A stretch of 64,000 nucleotides of DNA. Origin: Eunapius fragilis (lineage: Eukaryota; Porifera; Demospongiae; Spongillida; Spongillidae). The notes below the pieces were generated by a model. That model was given only the letters and a program-made list of their open reading frames with translations, was not told the origin of the DNA and made no database searches. Location: NCBI GenBank assembly GCA_963681505.1, contig OY811974.1, positions 11,540,988 to 11,604,987 on the forward strand, read 5' to 3'. Shown here piece by piece: positions 55,910-64,000 of the stretch. Both the position numbers and the translations under genes were made by a program. Position 1 is the first letter of the stretch, and every line of letters begins with the position of its first letter.

Positions 55910-56365
55910 ATGGAAAGCGTGCAGAGTTATATTGGAAGCTTGCAGGTAGACAGAACGGAGGCTTGTGTACACCACAGTGTGAGGGTCAACTGGGACTTCT
56001 CTAACTCCGCATACGTACCGAACAGCAGGGATTTTATAGCAGTGTTTGAAGTCGGTAAGTGGACAGGTATGCATGCCACGCCCCTCGACATGCGCGTTTG
56101 TTGTATCTGTGGTTACGAAAGAATTGTGCAGATAAAATTGACTGTTGTGTAAGTAGCCGTAGACTAGTTCCTTGTTCTGTCGCGTAGCATAGCCACACCC
56201 TCCGAGATTCTAGCGTGTAACCAATTAGCATCTTGGTGCTGCCATTAAATTTCATGCTGACAGGTGACAGCGGTTTTGAAAACGTCCTGGACAGGAAAGT
56301 AAAAGGCGAGAACAGCATCAAATATGGACGCATCAAGTGGCGACTAAAGGCTGAAGGGTTTGGCA
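55910..56365 (+). CDS. 5' exons of an unrecognised cytoplasmic protein, possibly SKICH-like
   Basis: Exon 1 (55,910-56,054, ATG start) and exon 2 (56,264-56,365) join in phase 1 with GTAAGT donors. The 82 residues read SYIGSLQVDRTEACVHHSVR, VNWDFSNSAYVPNSRDFIAV, FEVGDSGFENVLDRKVKGEN and IKWRLKAEGFG. The 'Y(V/I)P...DFI.VF.VG' pattern resembles the start of SKICH domains, beta-sandwich modules of autophagy adaptors and phosphoinositide phosphatases; this is tentative. The third exon is not found in the window: the intron after 56,365 contains an LTR retrotransposon in the same orientation, which may disturb the gene. Confidence 0.5.
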
Positions 56366-56604
56366 GTAAGTGTTAGATTATCTATGATTAAATGAACAAT
56401 AGTCAACCACGCCCACTGCACAACTCCCCCCTCCATCCATTGTTTTAAATCCGGATGGCAATTTTAAAGTGCTATAGTCACTGTGTGACTGTGCATGCGT
56501 GCTGATGACACCGATCTGCGTTATCCATCATGCGTATGGTCAGGTCTTATGCAGGACGAGCATAATGATTATATGAGATAGATATACAAGGCCCACAAAA
56601 CGCA

Positions 56605-56830
56605 GTGTGAGCGCCCAGACCTACGGGCCTGCGCTCTTGAATATCAATTACGTGCATGCAGAATCTTTGAGCATGCGCATGGATAGAAATCTAGGTATAA
56701 ATGCATTTTCGTGTGGAATTATTGAGGTTGGTTGCCCTTTTCGAGATACTGGCTAACGTGAACGTATTGGGGGGTGTATAGGCATTGCAGAAGACGTGTG
56801 CAGACTGATTGCTACCGTCAGTTCTGTCAC
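56605..56830 (+). repeat. 5' LTR of the retrotransposon
   Basis: Identical as far as I can read to 61,204-61,429. Contains a GTATAAAT promoter-like site near 56,695. Confidence 0.88.
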
Positions 56831-56901
56831 ATATTTGGTGGCAGCGGTGGGATTATCTAAGTCGAGACGGTCATTGTCCGACGCCTGCATTTCTCGAGTG
56901 T

Positions 56902-59900
56902 ATGACTACTCGTTCTGGAAAGCCCTATAAGAAACCTACCATGGAGGAGATGCAAGGTATGTTGAAATTACTTGCAGAAGACCGTAGGAGGAGAGAAGAC
57001 GAAATAGCAACTGAGAAGGCGCGAAGAGAAGATGAATTCGCGAAAGAACGGGCTAGGCTTGAGGAAGAAAGACAGATTCGTGAGCGGGAGAATAGAAGGC
57101 AGATGGAAACGATGCAGACACACATGGCGGCTCTCATGAAGTTAGTAGAAGACTCACAAAAGGCAAAAGTCGTAAGTCCGAAACGTGAGCTAAGTGTCAA
57201 ATTGGTTCCGTTGAGTGATAAGGATGATATTGAAGCCTATTTAGTAACTTTTGAGCGCGTTATGACTGCACAGAAGGTGGAGGAAAGCTGCTGGTCGCAG
57301 TATCTGGCACCTCAACTCACTGGCAAGGCCCAGTTGGCATTCGCAGCTCTACCCGGAGAGGACTCTGGCAATTATGAAGCAATAAAGACAGCAATCCTTC
57401 AGCGTTACGATATAACCGAGGAAGCATATAGAAGGCGCTTCCGTGGCATTACTCGTGGCAGTGGGGAAACAAACAGGGAGCTTTCCGTAAAGCTTATGGA
57501 CCTACTGCGCAAGTGGATGAAGAGCTGTACTTCAATGGAGGAAATACAAGAGCTCATAGGCATGGAGCAGTTCCTCAACACATTGCCAGCGAACAAACGA
57601 CTCTGGGTTATGGAGCGAAAGCCTAAGACGTGTATTCAGGCCGGGGAACTCGTTGACGAATATGAACACGCCAGGCGTGAGGAGTCGCAGCGGTATCCGG
57701 AAAACGTCAAGGGAACTCGATCGGAGCAAAAATGTTCATTTTGTGGGAAAGCAGGGCACTCAGAAGACGTGTGCTACAAGAAAACCACAAAAGAGGAGAC
57801 AAGCAGACGGAAGACCATAGTGTGCTACAACTGTGGAAAACCAGGTCACCCAGCAAGGAAGTGTCCCAACAATGAGGCATTGTTTGGACGTGAATCAAAG
57901 TACAAGGTGAAGGATGGAATGTATTGTAAGGGAAGTGTGGAAGGGTGTTTGGTAAGCCGCATATTGTTAGACACAGGTTGTTCCCGCACAATGGTCCGGA
58001 GACAATTCGTCCCCCAGGAGAAGTTCTTGGAGGGAAAATGGGTATCAATCAGATGTGTGCATGGTGACACAGTCTTGTATCCCCTAGCGGATATCAAGCT
58101 TGTGGTGGAAGGCATTCCAGTCACAGTGGAGGCTGCTGTAGCTGACAGTCTACCGGTGGAGGTGATACTTGGAACTGATGCTTCTAGAATGACGGAGTTA
58201 CTAGGAAGACGAGCTGGTTCTGTGTTCTTTGCTCAAGAACATGTTATGGTGGTGACAACAAGGGCGAAGAGACGACAGGAAATACAGGAGGAAGTACTGA
58301 GGAAGGAAAAGGAGGTTATGTCTGGGGTGGTACCAAATCCATTAGGTGTCTCTGAAGAGGAAACCAAATTGAAGACTATGTCACAGGAGCAAAGAAGGCA
58401 AATGCGAAGGGAACTTGGGAGCCAGGGAGACTGCTTGTCTCACATTAACATCACAGCTGAGAAACTGAAGGATCTGCAGGAGCAGGATGAAACACTGAGA
58501 GCTGTGAGGGAACTTGCAGCATTGACAGGAGGATCAGAAGGGGAGTTCTTCAAAAGGGATGGGTTGCTGTACAGAAAATGGACACCAAGGGGAAGAGGAG
58601 AGGAGATGGAGATTGAGCAGCTGGTTCTACCCAAGGAGTGCAGGCAAGTTGCACTGGAGATGTCTCATGATATTCCCATTGCAGGACATCAAGGCAGAGA
58701 TCGGACCAGGCAACGACTATTGCGCAGGTTTTTCTGGCCATCTATTTTTAGAGACGTAGACATGTATTGTAAAACTTGCAGTGCTTGTCAAAAGGCTTCA
58801 TTTAAGGGGGTTAAGCCAGCACCATTGATTCCTCTTCCTATCGTTTCAGAGCCATTTAGCCGCATTGCCATGGACATTGTGGGCCCACTTCCCAGAAGTC
58901 GAGCAGGGAACAAGTACATCCTCGTAATATGTGATTACGCAACTCGCTACCCGGAGGCGGTGCCCCTCAAAAGCATTGATGCTGAAAGTGTGGCGGAGGA
59001 GCTTATTAAGGTATTTGCTCGTGTGGGTGTACCCAGGGAGATCTTAACAGATCAAGGAGCAAATTTCACGTCGCAATTACTTGCTGAACTGTACAGGCTC
59101 TTACAGGTGCACCCTATACGCACAAGCCCATACCATCCGCAGACTGACGGCCTGGTTGAACGATTTAACCAGACGTTGAAGTCAATGTTGCGAAATACGG
59201 GAACGGACGGAGGAAAAGAGTGGGATAAGAAAATTCCCTATCTACTGTTTGCATATCGGGAAGTACCGCAAGCATCAACGGGATTTTCCCCTTTCGAGCT
59301 TTTATATGGTCGGGACGTACGAGGACCACTGGACATCTTAAAAGAAGTTTGGGAAACAACAAGTAGGACTACTGATGAAAATGTAATCAGTTACGTTTTG
59401 TCCACAAGGGAACGACTCAGAGAGATGTCTGAACTGGTGCAGGAAAATCTATCCAGCTCCCAACGTCGGCAGAAATCTTGGTTCGACAAGGGTGCTCGAC
59501 TCCGCGAGTTCAAGCCAGGCGATTCCGTACTGGTACTACTCCCAACATCATCCAACAGGTTGCTTGCCCAATGGCAGGGGCCTTATCAAGTGGTGCAGCG
59601 AATGGGTAAAGTCAATTACCTTATTGACATGCAGGACAGAAGAAAGAGAAAACGGGTGTTCCACGTCAATATGCTCAAGGACTTCCATGTTCGTGAAAAT
59701 CAAGGATGCTTCGTAGAGGAAATACAGGAAGAAGCGGATATCCCTTCATGGCGGAGTGGTGAGGCGGGGCAAGTTGTTGACATGGGGGAGGGGCTGGATA
59801 GCGGACAAAAGAAGGAGCTTAAGGAGTTGCTGGGGAGGTTTGCAAAGGTGTTTAGCAACAAGCCTGGAAAAACGACTTTGTATGAGCATCGGATCCATAC

Positions 59901-61209
59901 CAATAGCTCTAAGCCTGTTAGATTGCCTCCGTACCGGGTGCCGCATGCCTATAGGAATTCTATAAAAAGGGAGCTTCAGGAAATGGAACGGAGTGGAATT
60001 ATTGAGCCTACCTGTAGTGAATGGGCGTCCCCGATAGTTGTGGTACCAAAGAGAAATGGAGAGTTACGATTGTGTGTGGACTATCGTAGGCTAAATTCAG
60101 TTTCACAGGTCGATTCATATTTGATGCCTCGCATAGATGAGCTGATCGACCGTGTAGGAAAAGCAAACTTTATCACTACGTTAGACCTAACAACTGGGTA
60201 TTGGCAGATTCCAATGGCAGATAAGGATAAATGCAAAACAGCTTTTGTCACTCCTTTTGGTAGTTTTCAGTTTACAGTGATGCCGTTTGGGCTTAGCGGG
60301 GCCCCAGCTTCATTTCAGCGGTTGATGGATCGATTGTTGCAGGGATGTGAAGATTATGCTGTAGCCTACATTGATGATTTTGCCATTTTTAGCAGTGACT
60401 GGCAGGATCATCTGAAACAACTGCAGGAGGTGCTAATGAGGATAGAAAAGGCTGGACTTACGGTGAAGCTTAGCAAAAGTAAATTTGCGAAGCGGAGTTG
60501 TGAGTACCTCGGATACATTGTAGGAGGAGGAGTTGTGAAGCCAATTTTGAGCAAGGTAGAAGCGATTAGCTCTTTCCCAAAGCCAGACACCAAGACAGCG
60601 GTCAGAGCATTTCTAGGTCTTGCAGGGTATTACAGACGATTCATTCCAGATTTCGCTTCAGTGGCAGCACCGCTAACAGACTTAACAAAGAAATCGGTTC
60701 CGAATAGCGGGGTGTGGAACGAAGGATGTCAAAGAGCGTTTGAAACTTTGAAGAAAGCGCTGATCTCAGAGCCAGTTTTGAGTAGCCCGGATGTTTCAAA
60801 AACATTTATCGTACAGACTGACGCTTCTGATCGGGGAGTGGGAGCCGTTCTAAGTCAAGTACAGGAGGACGGTCAGGAACACCCTGTTGGTTATTATAGC
60901 AGGAAGTTATTGGCTAGGGAGCAACGATACTCAACTATTGAGAAGGAATGTTTGGCTATTAAGTTGGCGTTAGATGCATTCAAGGTCTATCTACTGGGCA
61001 GGAAATTTGTAGTCCAAACAGATCATCGAGCACTCGAGTGGCTAGAAAAACTCAAGGAAAACAATGCAAGGCTATGCAGATGGAGCTTAGCCCTTCAACC
61101 TTACTCTTTTGGGGTGGAACATCGACCAGGGACTATGAACCTGAACGCGGACGCACTGTCAAGAAATCCAGCAACGGCGTTGCTGCAGGAGAAGGGGAAG
61201 GAAGTGTGA
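56902..61209 (+). CDS. Gag-Pol polyprotein of the LTR retrotransposon
   Basis: A single uninterrupted frame; I prefer the ATG at 56,902 because earlier in-frame codons overlap the LTR and primer-binding region. In order: coiled-coil-rich gag with capsid-like region, two CCHC knuckles (CSFCGKAGHSEDVC, CYNCGKPGHPARKC), protease (LLDTGCSRTM), HHCC and integrase core, integrase C-terminal region, reverse transcriptase (YIDDF) and RNase H (QTDASDRGVGAVLS). The stop codon lies at the very start of the 3' LTR. Confidence 0.9.
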   Translation: MTTRSGKPYKKPTMEEMQGMLKLLAEDRRRREDEIATEKARREDEFAKERARLEEERQIRERENRRQMETMQTHMAALMKLVEDSQKAKVVSPKRELSVKLVPLSDKDDIEAYLVTFERVMTAQKVEESCWSQYLAPQLTGKAQLAFAALPGEDSGNYEAIKTAILQRYDITEEAYRRRFRGITRGSGETNRELSVKLMDLLRKWMKSCTSMEEIQELIGMEQFLNTLPANKRLWVMERKPKTCIQAGELVDEYEHARREESQRYPENVKGTRSEQKCSFCGKAGHSEDVCYKKTTKEETSRRKTIVCYNCGKPGHPARKCPNNEALFGRESKYKVKDGMYCKGSVEGCLVSRILLDTGCSRTMVRRQFVPQEKFLEGKWVSIRCVHGDTVLYPLADIKLVVEGIPVTVEAAVADSLPVEVILGTDASRMTELLGRRAGSVFFAQEHVMVVTTRAKRRQEIQEEVLRKEKEVMSGVVPNPLGVSEEETKLKTMSQEQRRQMRRELGSQGDCLSHINITAEKLKDLQEQDETLRAVRELAALTGGSEGEFFKRDGLLYRKWTPRGRGEEMEIEQLVLPKECRQVALEMSHDIPIAGHQGRDRTRQRLLRRFFWPSIFRDVDMYCKTCSACQKASFKGVKPAPLIPLPIVSEPFSRIAMDIVGPLPRSRAGNKYILVICDYATRYPEAVPLKSIDAESVAEELIKVFARVGVPREILTDQGANFTSQLLAELYRLLQVHPIRTSPYHPQTDGLVERFNQTLKSMLRNTGTDGGKEWDKKIPYLLFAYREVPQASTGFSPFELLYGRDVRGPLDILKEVWETTSRTTDENVISYVLSTRERLREMSELVQENLSSSQRRQKSWFDKGARLREFKPGDSVLVLLPTSSNRLLAQWQGPYQVVQRMGKVNYLIDMQDRRKRKRVFHVNMLKDFHVRENQGCFVEEIQEEADIPSWRSGEAGQVVDMGEGLDSGQKKELKELLGRFAKVFSNKPGKTTLYEHRIHTNSSKPVRLPPYRVPHAYRNSIKRELQEMERSGIIEPTCSEWASPIVVVPKRNGELRLCVDYRRLNSVSQVDSYLMPRIDELIDRVGKANFITTLDLTTGYWQIPMADKDKCKTAFVTPFGSFQFTVMPFGLSGAPASFQRLMDRLLQGCEDYAVAYIDDFAIFSSDWQDHLKQLQEVLMRIEKAGLTVKLSKSKFAKRSCEYLGYIVGGGVVKPILSKVEAISSFPKPDTKTAVRAFLGLAGYYRRFIPDFASVAAPLTDLTKKSVPNSGVWNEGCQRAFETLKKALISEPVLSSPDVSKTFIVQTDASDRGVGAVLSQVQEDGQEHPVGYYSRKLLAREQRYSTIEKECLAIKLALDAFKVYLLGRKFVVQTDHRALEWLEKLKENNARLCRWSLALQPYSFGVEHRPGTMNLNADALSRNPATALLQEKGKEV

Positions 61210-61429
61210 GCGCCCAGACCTACGGGCCTGCGCTCTTGAATATCAATTACGTGCATGCAGAATCTTTGAGCATGCGCATGGATAGAAATCTAGGTATAAA
61301 TGCATTTTCGTGTGGAATTATTGAGGTTGGTTGCCCTTTTCGAGATACTGGCTAACGTGAACGTATTGGGGGGTGTATAGGCATTGCAGAAGACGTGTGC
61401 AGACTGATTGCTACCGTCAGTTCTGTCAC
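61204..61429 (+). repeat. 3' LTR of the retrotransposon
   Basis: Followed directly by the ACGCA target duplication. Confidence 0.88.
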
Positions 61430-61553
61430 ACGCACATTGTGTTCAAACAGATCTGATGCCTACTTTCTCATTTTTTTAAATAAACATACAAATGGACCCA
61501 CTCTATTTTTCTTGTCACGCAAACATGCACACATCCAATCACGCGTACGAATG

Positions 61554-61559
61554 CACACA

Positions 61560-61617
<58 letters not shown>
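61554..61617. repeat. (CA)n microsatellite
   Basis: About 28 CA units, 120 bp downstream of the retrotransposon. Confidence 0.95.
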
Positions 61618-61622
<5 letters not shown>

Positions 61623-61683
61623 ACACATACACACACATTCCTCATCAGAACGGGCTACTGTCGTTCACTTCTGCTACTTTCAA

Positions 61684-63701
61684 CAAGTGATAAAAACACT
61701 CTCTATGCGAGAAGGTTGGTGGTATATAGGAATCAAAGGCGGTGGTGGTGTAAAAAGCAAGGGAACAAGGATTGTGATTGAAAAGGAAAAAAGAAATAGA
61801 CCTATATTAGCAGCATGTCGTCATGTTTAACTGTGTGTGCTAATATAGGTCTATTTCATTTTTCCTTTTCAATCACAATCCTTGTTCCCTTGCTTTTTAC
61901 ACCACCACCGCCTTTGATTCCTATATACCACCAACCTTCTCGCATAGAGAGTGTTTTTATCACTTGTTTCCTACATTTTTTGGTAGATTTAGTATTGTAT
62001 TTAGTTCTTGAAAAGTAACCATGTAGCAAGAATGTCAAATGACAGTTTTATTTTAGAATCTCGTGGCCATGCAATTTTTTGAGGTGTGGGTGTACCATTA
62101 AAACACACAGTATTACTATTTAAACAATAAGTACAAGTATTTCATTTATAACCCAGGAGCATGTCATCTTGTATAGGATATACTGCTGTATATTCTGGAC
62201 CAGGATATACTTCTGTATATCCAGGATATATAGCAGGTAGAGCAGGTGGAGCTAATCCTGCAGCTGGACATGGATGGAACCACTCGTGGACCTGGACCTG
62301 AAACAAATCCTCCACTGGCAAGTGAAGCCATATAATACATCAGACAAAGATTACATGTACCCACTGATCTCACGCTATTATCAGATAAACCACAATACGT
62401 TGTCATCAGCAACTTTGATACTATTAGATATAAATTATGCACCACAATACACATTAACATTATTACGAAATTGTTGTCAGCGAACAGCGTGCACATATTT
62501 CAAACAACAGCACGGAGAGAGCTGCAATATCTTCCGCTGTAACTGTTGCATAAAATATTTTAGCGATACACTTTTCATGCTATAATTTATGTCCAGATCC
62601 AACATTCATGGTGTAACGCACATTCGGGGTGGTCGCTTTGATGGTCCTTTCAGTAGCGCGCTTGACACCTTGTCGTGTCTTGTATTGCACTCGTTTGGCA
62701 TATCTGTAGGTGTACGAGTGGCTAGTTGTTGCCGGGTTTTTTTTTTCTGTAAGGGCGGTGGTGTGGGGGGGACACATTCTAATTGGAGCCTCTTACTTCA
62801 CATTATCTGCTGTAGACTGTATACCGTAGTATCTGATCGCGTATGTAGTTCCACCGACAGAATTCGAAAGTTATGCTATATAAGAAGCTATAGTATAGAA
62901 ATCAATTCGGTCAAAACAATTATATGCGATAGTGTCGGGTACTTACGTGTATGGTAGTTTTGGCTTTCATTTCAAGCTGCGTAACGAATGATAAGAGTTG
63001 AGAGTAACGCACAGGCGTCATGCAGAAAATGATACCTTGAATATTCGTCAGGAGCCTTCCTATAACGTTATCGCTGCTCCATTCCGTTTCTCAACCATTT
63101 GGCATTATGGTTGGACATTTATACATGGAGCCGTAGGGACCCGAAAAGGCTCTTGGATTCAGTGCGTATACCTCTTCCACAGCGTGCGGGAATATTAAGA
63201 ATTTGAATCACGCCCACGACACGTGGCTATTATTGCATTTAAAAATAGCTAGCTGATGTAATTGGGTATTTTTAACCGAATACCAAATGAGGTACTATTC
63301 GCTTTAGTTAATTGCCCGAACAGTTAGGCGTCTAACAGACCCCCGAAGATAACCTGCGGACGCATCCTGAAGCGATTGGTACACTTGGCGTGCTTTACAA
63401 ACGTTCCTGTCGTGAGTTATACTCTCCGGAAGGAAGAAGAAGAAGAAGAAGCCGACGGAGGAGAAATTTTAGGTGGGACTGGGTACGGACGATGGGGACG
63501 AGTATTTTTGTTCTCTAAAAGTACACCGTCTTGTGACACAAATACAACGCAGAACTGTTGTCCTTTTTTATATCGCTCGAATGCCACTAAGAGCGAAGTG
63601 ACCCGATTCTTAAATGTCCCGCTAGACGTGAGTGACGTTTTTTTAATGACATTCATGATACTGTTGGATTCCTATATGGAACCTACTCGCGTAGGTTCCG
63701 A
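61684..63701 (-). mobile_element. Foldback rolling-circle-like element, longest copy, 2,018 bp
   Basis: Minus strand: starts TCGGAACCTACGCGAGTAGG after A, hairpin GGAACCTAC and GTAGGTTCC; ends with a foldback (61,684-61,970; arms TCTATGCGAGAAGG and complement) finishing CACTTG before T. The hairpin-side frame (63,656-63,417) is open for 79 codons: MNVIKKTSLTSSGTFKNR, LLVAFERYKKGQQFCVVF, VSQDGVLLENK and a Ser run from the (GAA)n repeat. A terminal-exon-like stretch lies at 62,297-62,142, and a basic one near 62,777-62,580 (YAKRVQYKTRQGVKRATERT). The inner 34-kb element is a shortened relative. Confidence 0.78.
62142..62297 (-). CDS. Possible terminal exon with a Pro/Tyr-rich tail, inside the 61.7-kb mobile element
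   Basis: A TTTGTTTCAG acceptor precedes 52 in-frame codons ending in a stop: VQVHEWFHPCPAAGLAPPAL, then PAIYPGYTEVYPGPEYTAVY and PIQDDMLLGYK. The YPGYTEVYPGPEYTAVYP repeat looks like real protein. It is on the presumed coding strand of the element, so it is either the end of an element gene or a captured host exon. Upstream exons are not established. Confidence 0.35.
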   Translation of the reverse strand, partial: VQVHEWFHPCPAAGLAPPALPAIYPGYTEVYPGPEYTAVYPIQDDMLLGYK

Positions 63702-64000
63702 TATGACGGTGTTCTGTTGTTGAAGAGCCCGCTACTCGTAGTGATCAACCCTGCCTTTCAATCAGACACCCAAACCCAACTGCTGCCATCTTTGGCCCAA
63801 AACATTGAGCTAAGCTGCATAGAGGTGTATGGTAAGCCACCACTGTGGATATAGCTCTGAGCTCACTGTTAAATACCATCTCTTTGCATGGATGGCCGGG
63901 CCCATACAGTAATCGATTTGTCCTACTGATTCAGATGTTAGCTGTGCTGACCTACACTTGAGGTTCCATTACCCTGACCCTGTCCTCGAATTCCACCTGA
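63702..64000. other. No feature seen
   Basis: About 300 bp of unique-looking sequence after the element; no exon supported. Confidence 0.5.

Larger units (their letters stand above)
56605..61429 (+). mobile_element. LTR retrotransposon, Ty3/gypsy-related with Gmr1-like domain order; looks whole
   Basis: Two 226-bp LTRs (56,605-56,830 and 61,204-61,429), begin GTGTGAGCG and end TCTGTCAC, and read as identical. The 5-bp direct repeat ACGCA lies outside both (56,600-56,604; 61,430-61,434). A polypurine tract precedes the 3' LTR. One long frame fills the interior with no break seen. Domain order is gag with two zinc knuckles, protease, integrase, reverse transcriptase, RNase H. Integrase before reverse transcriptase is unusual for gypsy elements and known from the Gmr1-like group. 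Identical LTRs imply a very recent insertion. Confidence 0.9.

Overview
The window reads as animal DNA, most likely from a marine sponge (demosponge). This is inferred from gene content, not from a database: a secreted SRCR plus calcium-binding EGF mosaic receptor, an intronless RING/TRAF/MATH protein, secreted CAP proteins with very short introns, an intronless asteroid-type protein, and a very dense load of transposons and G/C homopolymers. Introns are canonical GT-AG. There is no operon, rRNA, convincing tRNA or CRISPR array.

Layout. 1-13,763 (minus) holds one long gene: two signal-peptide exons, an unrecognised 8-Cys domain, a split SRCR domain, a second 8-Cys domain and three EGF exons, all joined by phase 1 introns; it continues past base 1. 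A Cys-rich 171-aa ORF and a LINE relic sit inside its introns. 15,131-17,005 holds a TA-flanked MITE and a P-superfamily DNA transposon with a 7-bp target duplication. 20,742-22,007 (minus) is a TRAF-like gene. 22.4-28.5 kb is transposon-rich (hAT remnant, a duplicated 0.8-kb repeat, nested inverted repeats). 31.3-46 kb holds two paralogous CAP genes (32,050-33,308 and 44,029-45,331, plus) on a segmental duplication whose first copy carries a 2.4-kb insertion, with LINE relics and a 153-bp tandem repeat between them. 47,940-49,940 (minus) is an asteroid/FAM120-like gene. 52-54.5 kb has a second LINE family, a long CA microsatellite and a RING fragment. 55,910-56,365 (plus) starts a gene whose next intron holds a whole-looking LTR retrotransposon (56,605-61,429).

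The most unusual system is a dispersed mobile element seen in at least seven copies (18.1, 24.3, 27.6, 33.6 outer, 34.0 inner, 38.3 and 61.7 kb). Each complete copy begins TC, has a short hairpin whose stem covaries between copies, carries fragments of reading frames, and ends in a roughly 280-bp near-perfect foldback finishing CTTG. Comparison with the paralogous CAP locus shows that one copy inserted between A and T with no target-site duplication, and a second nested insertion shows the same. That is how rolling-circle (Helitron-like) transposons insert, but the long terminal foldback and the CTTG end are not typical of them.
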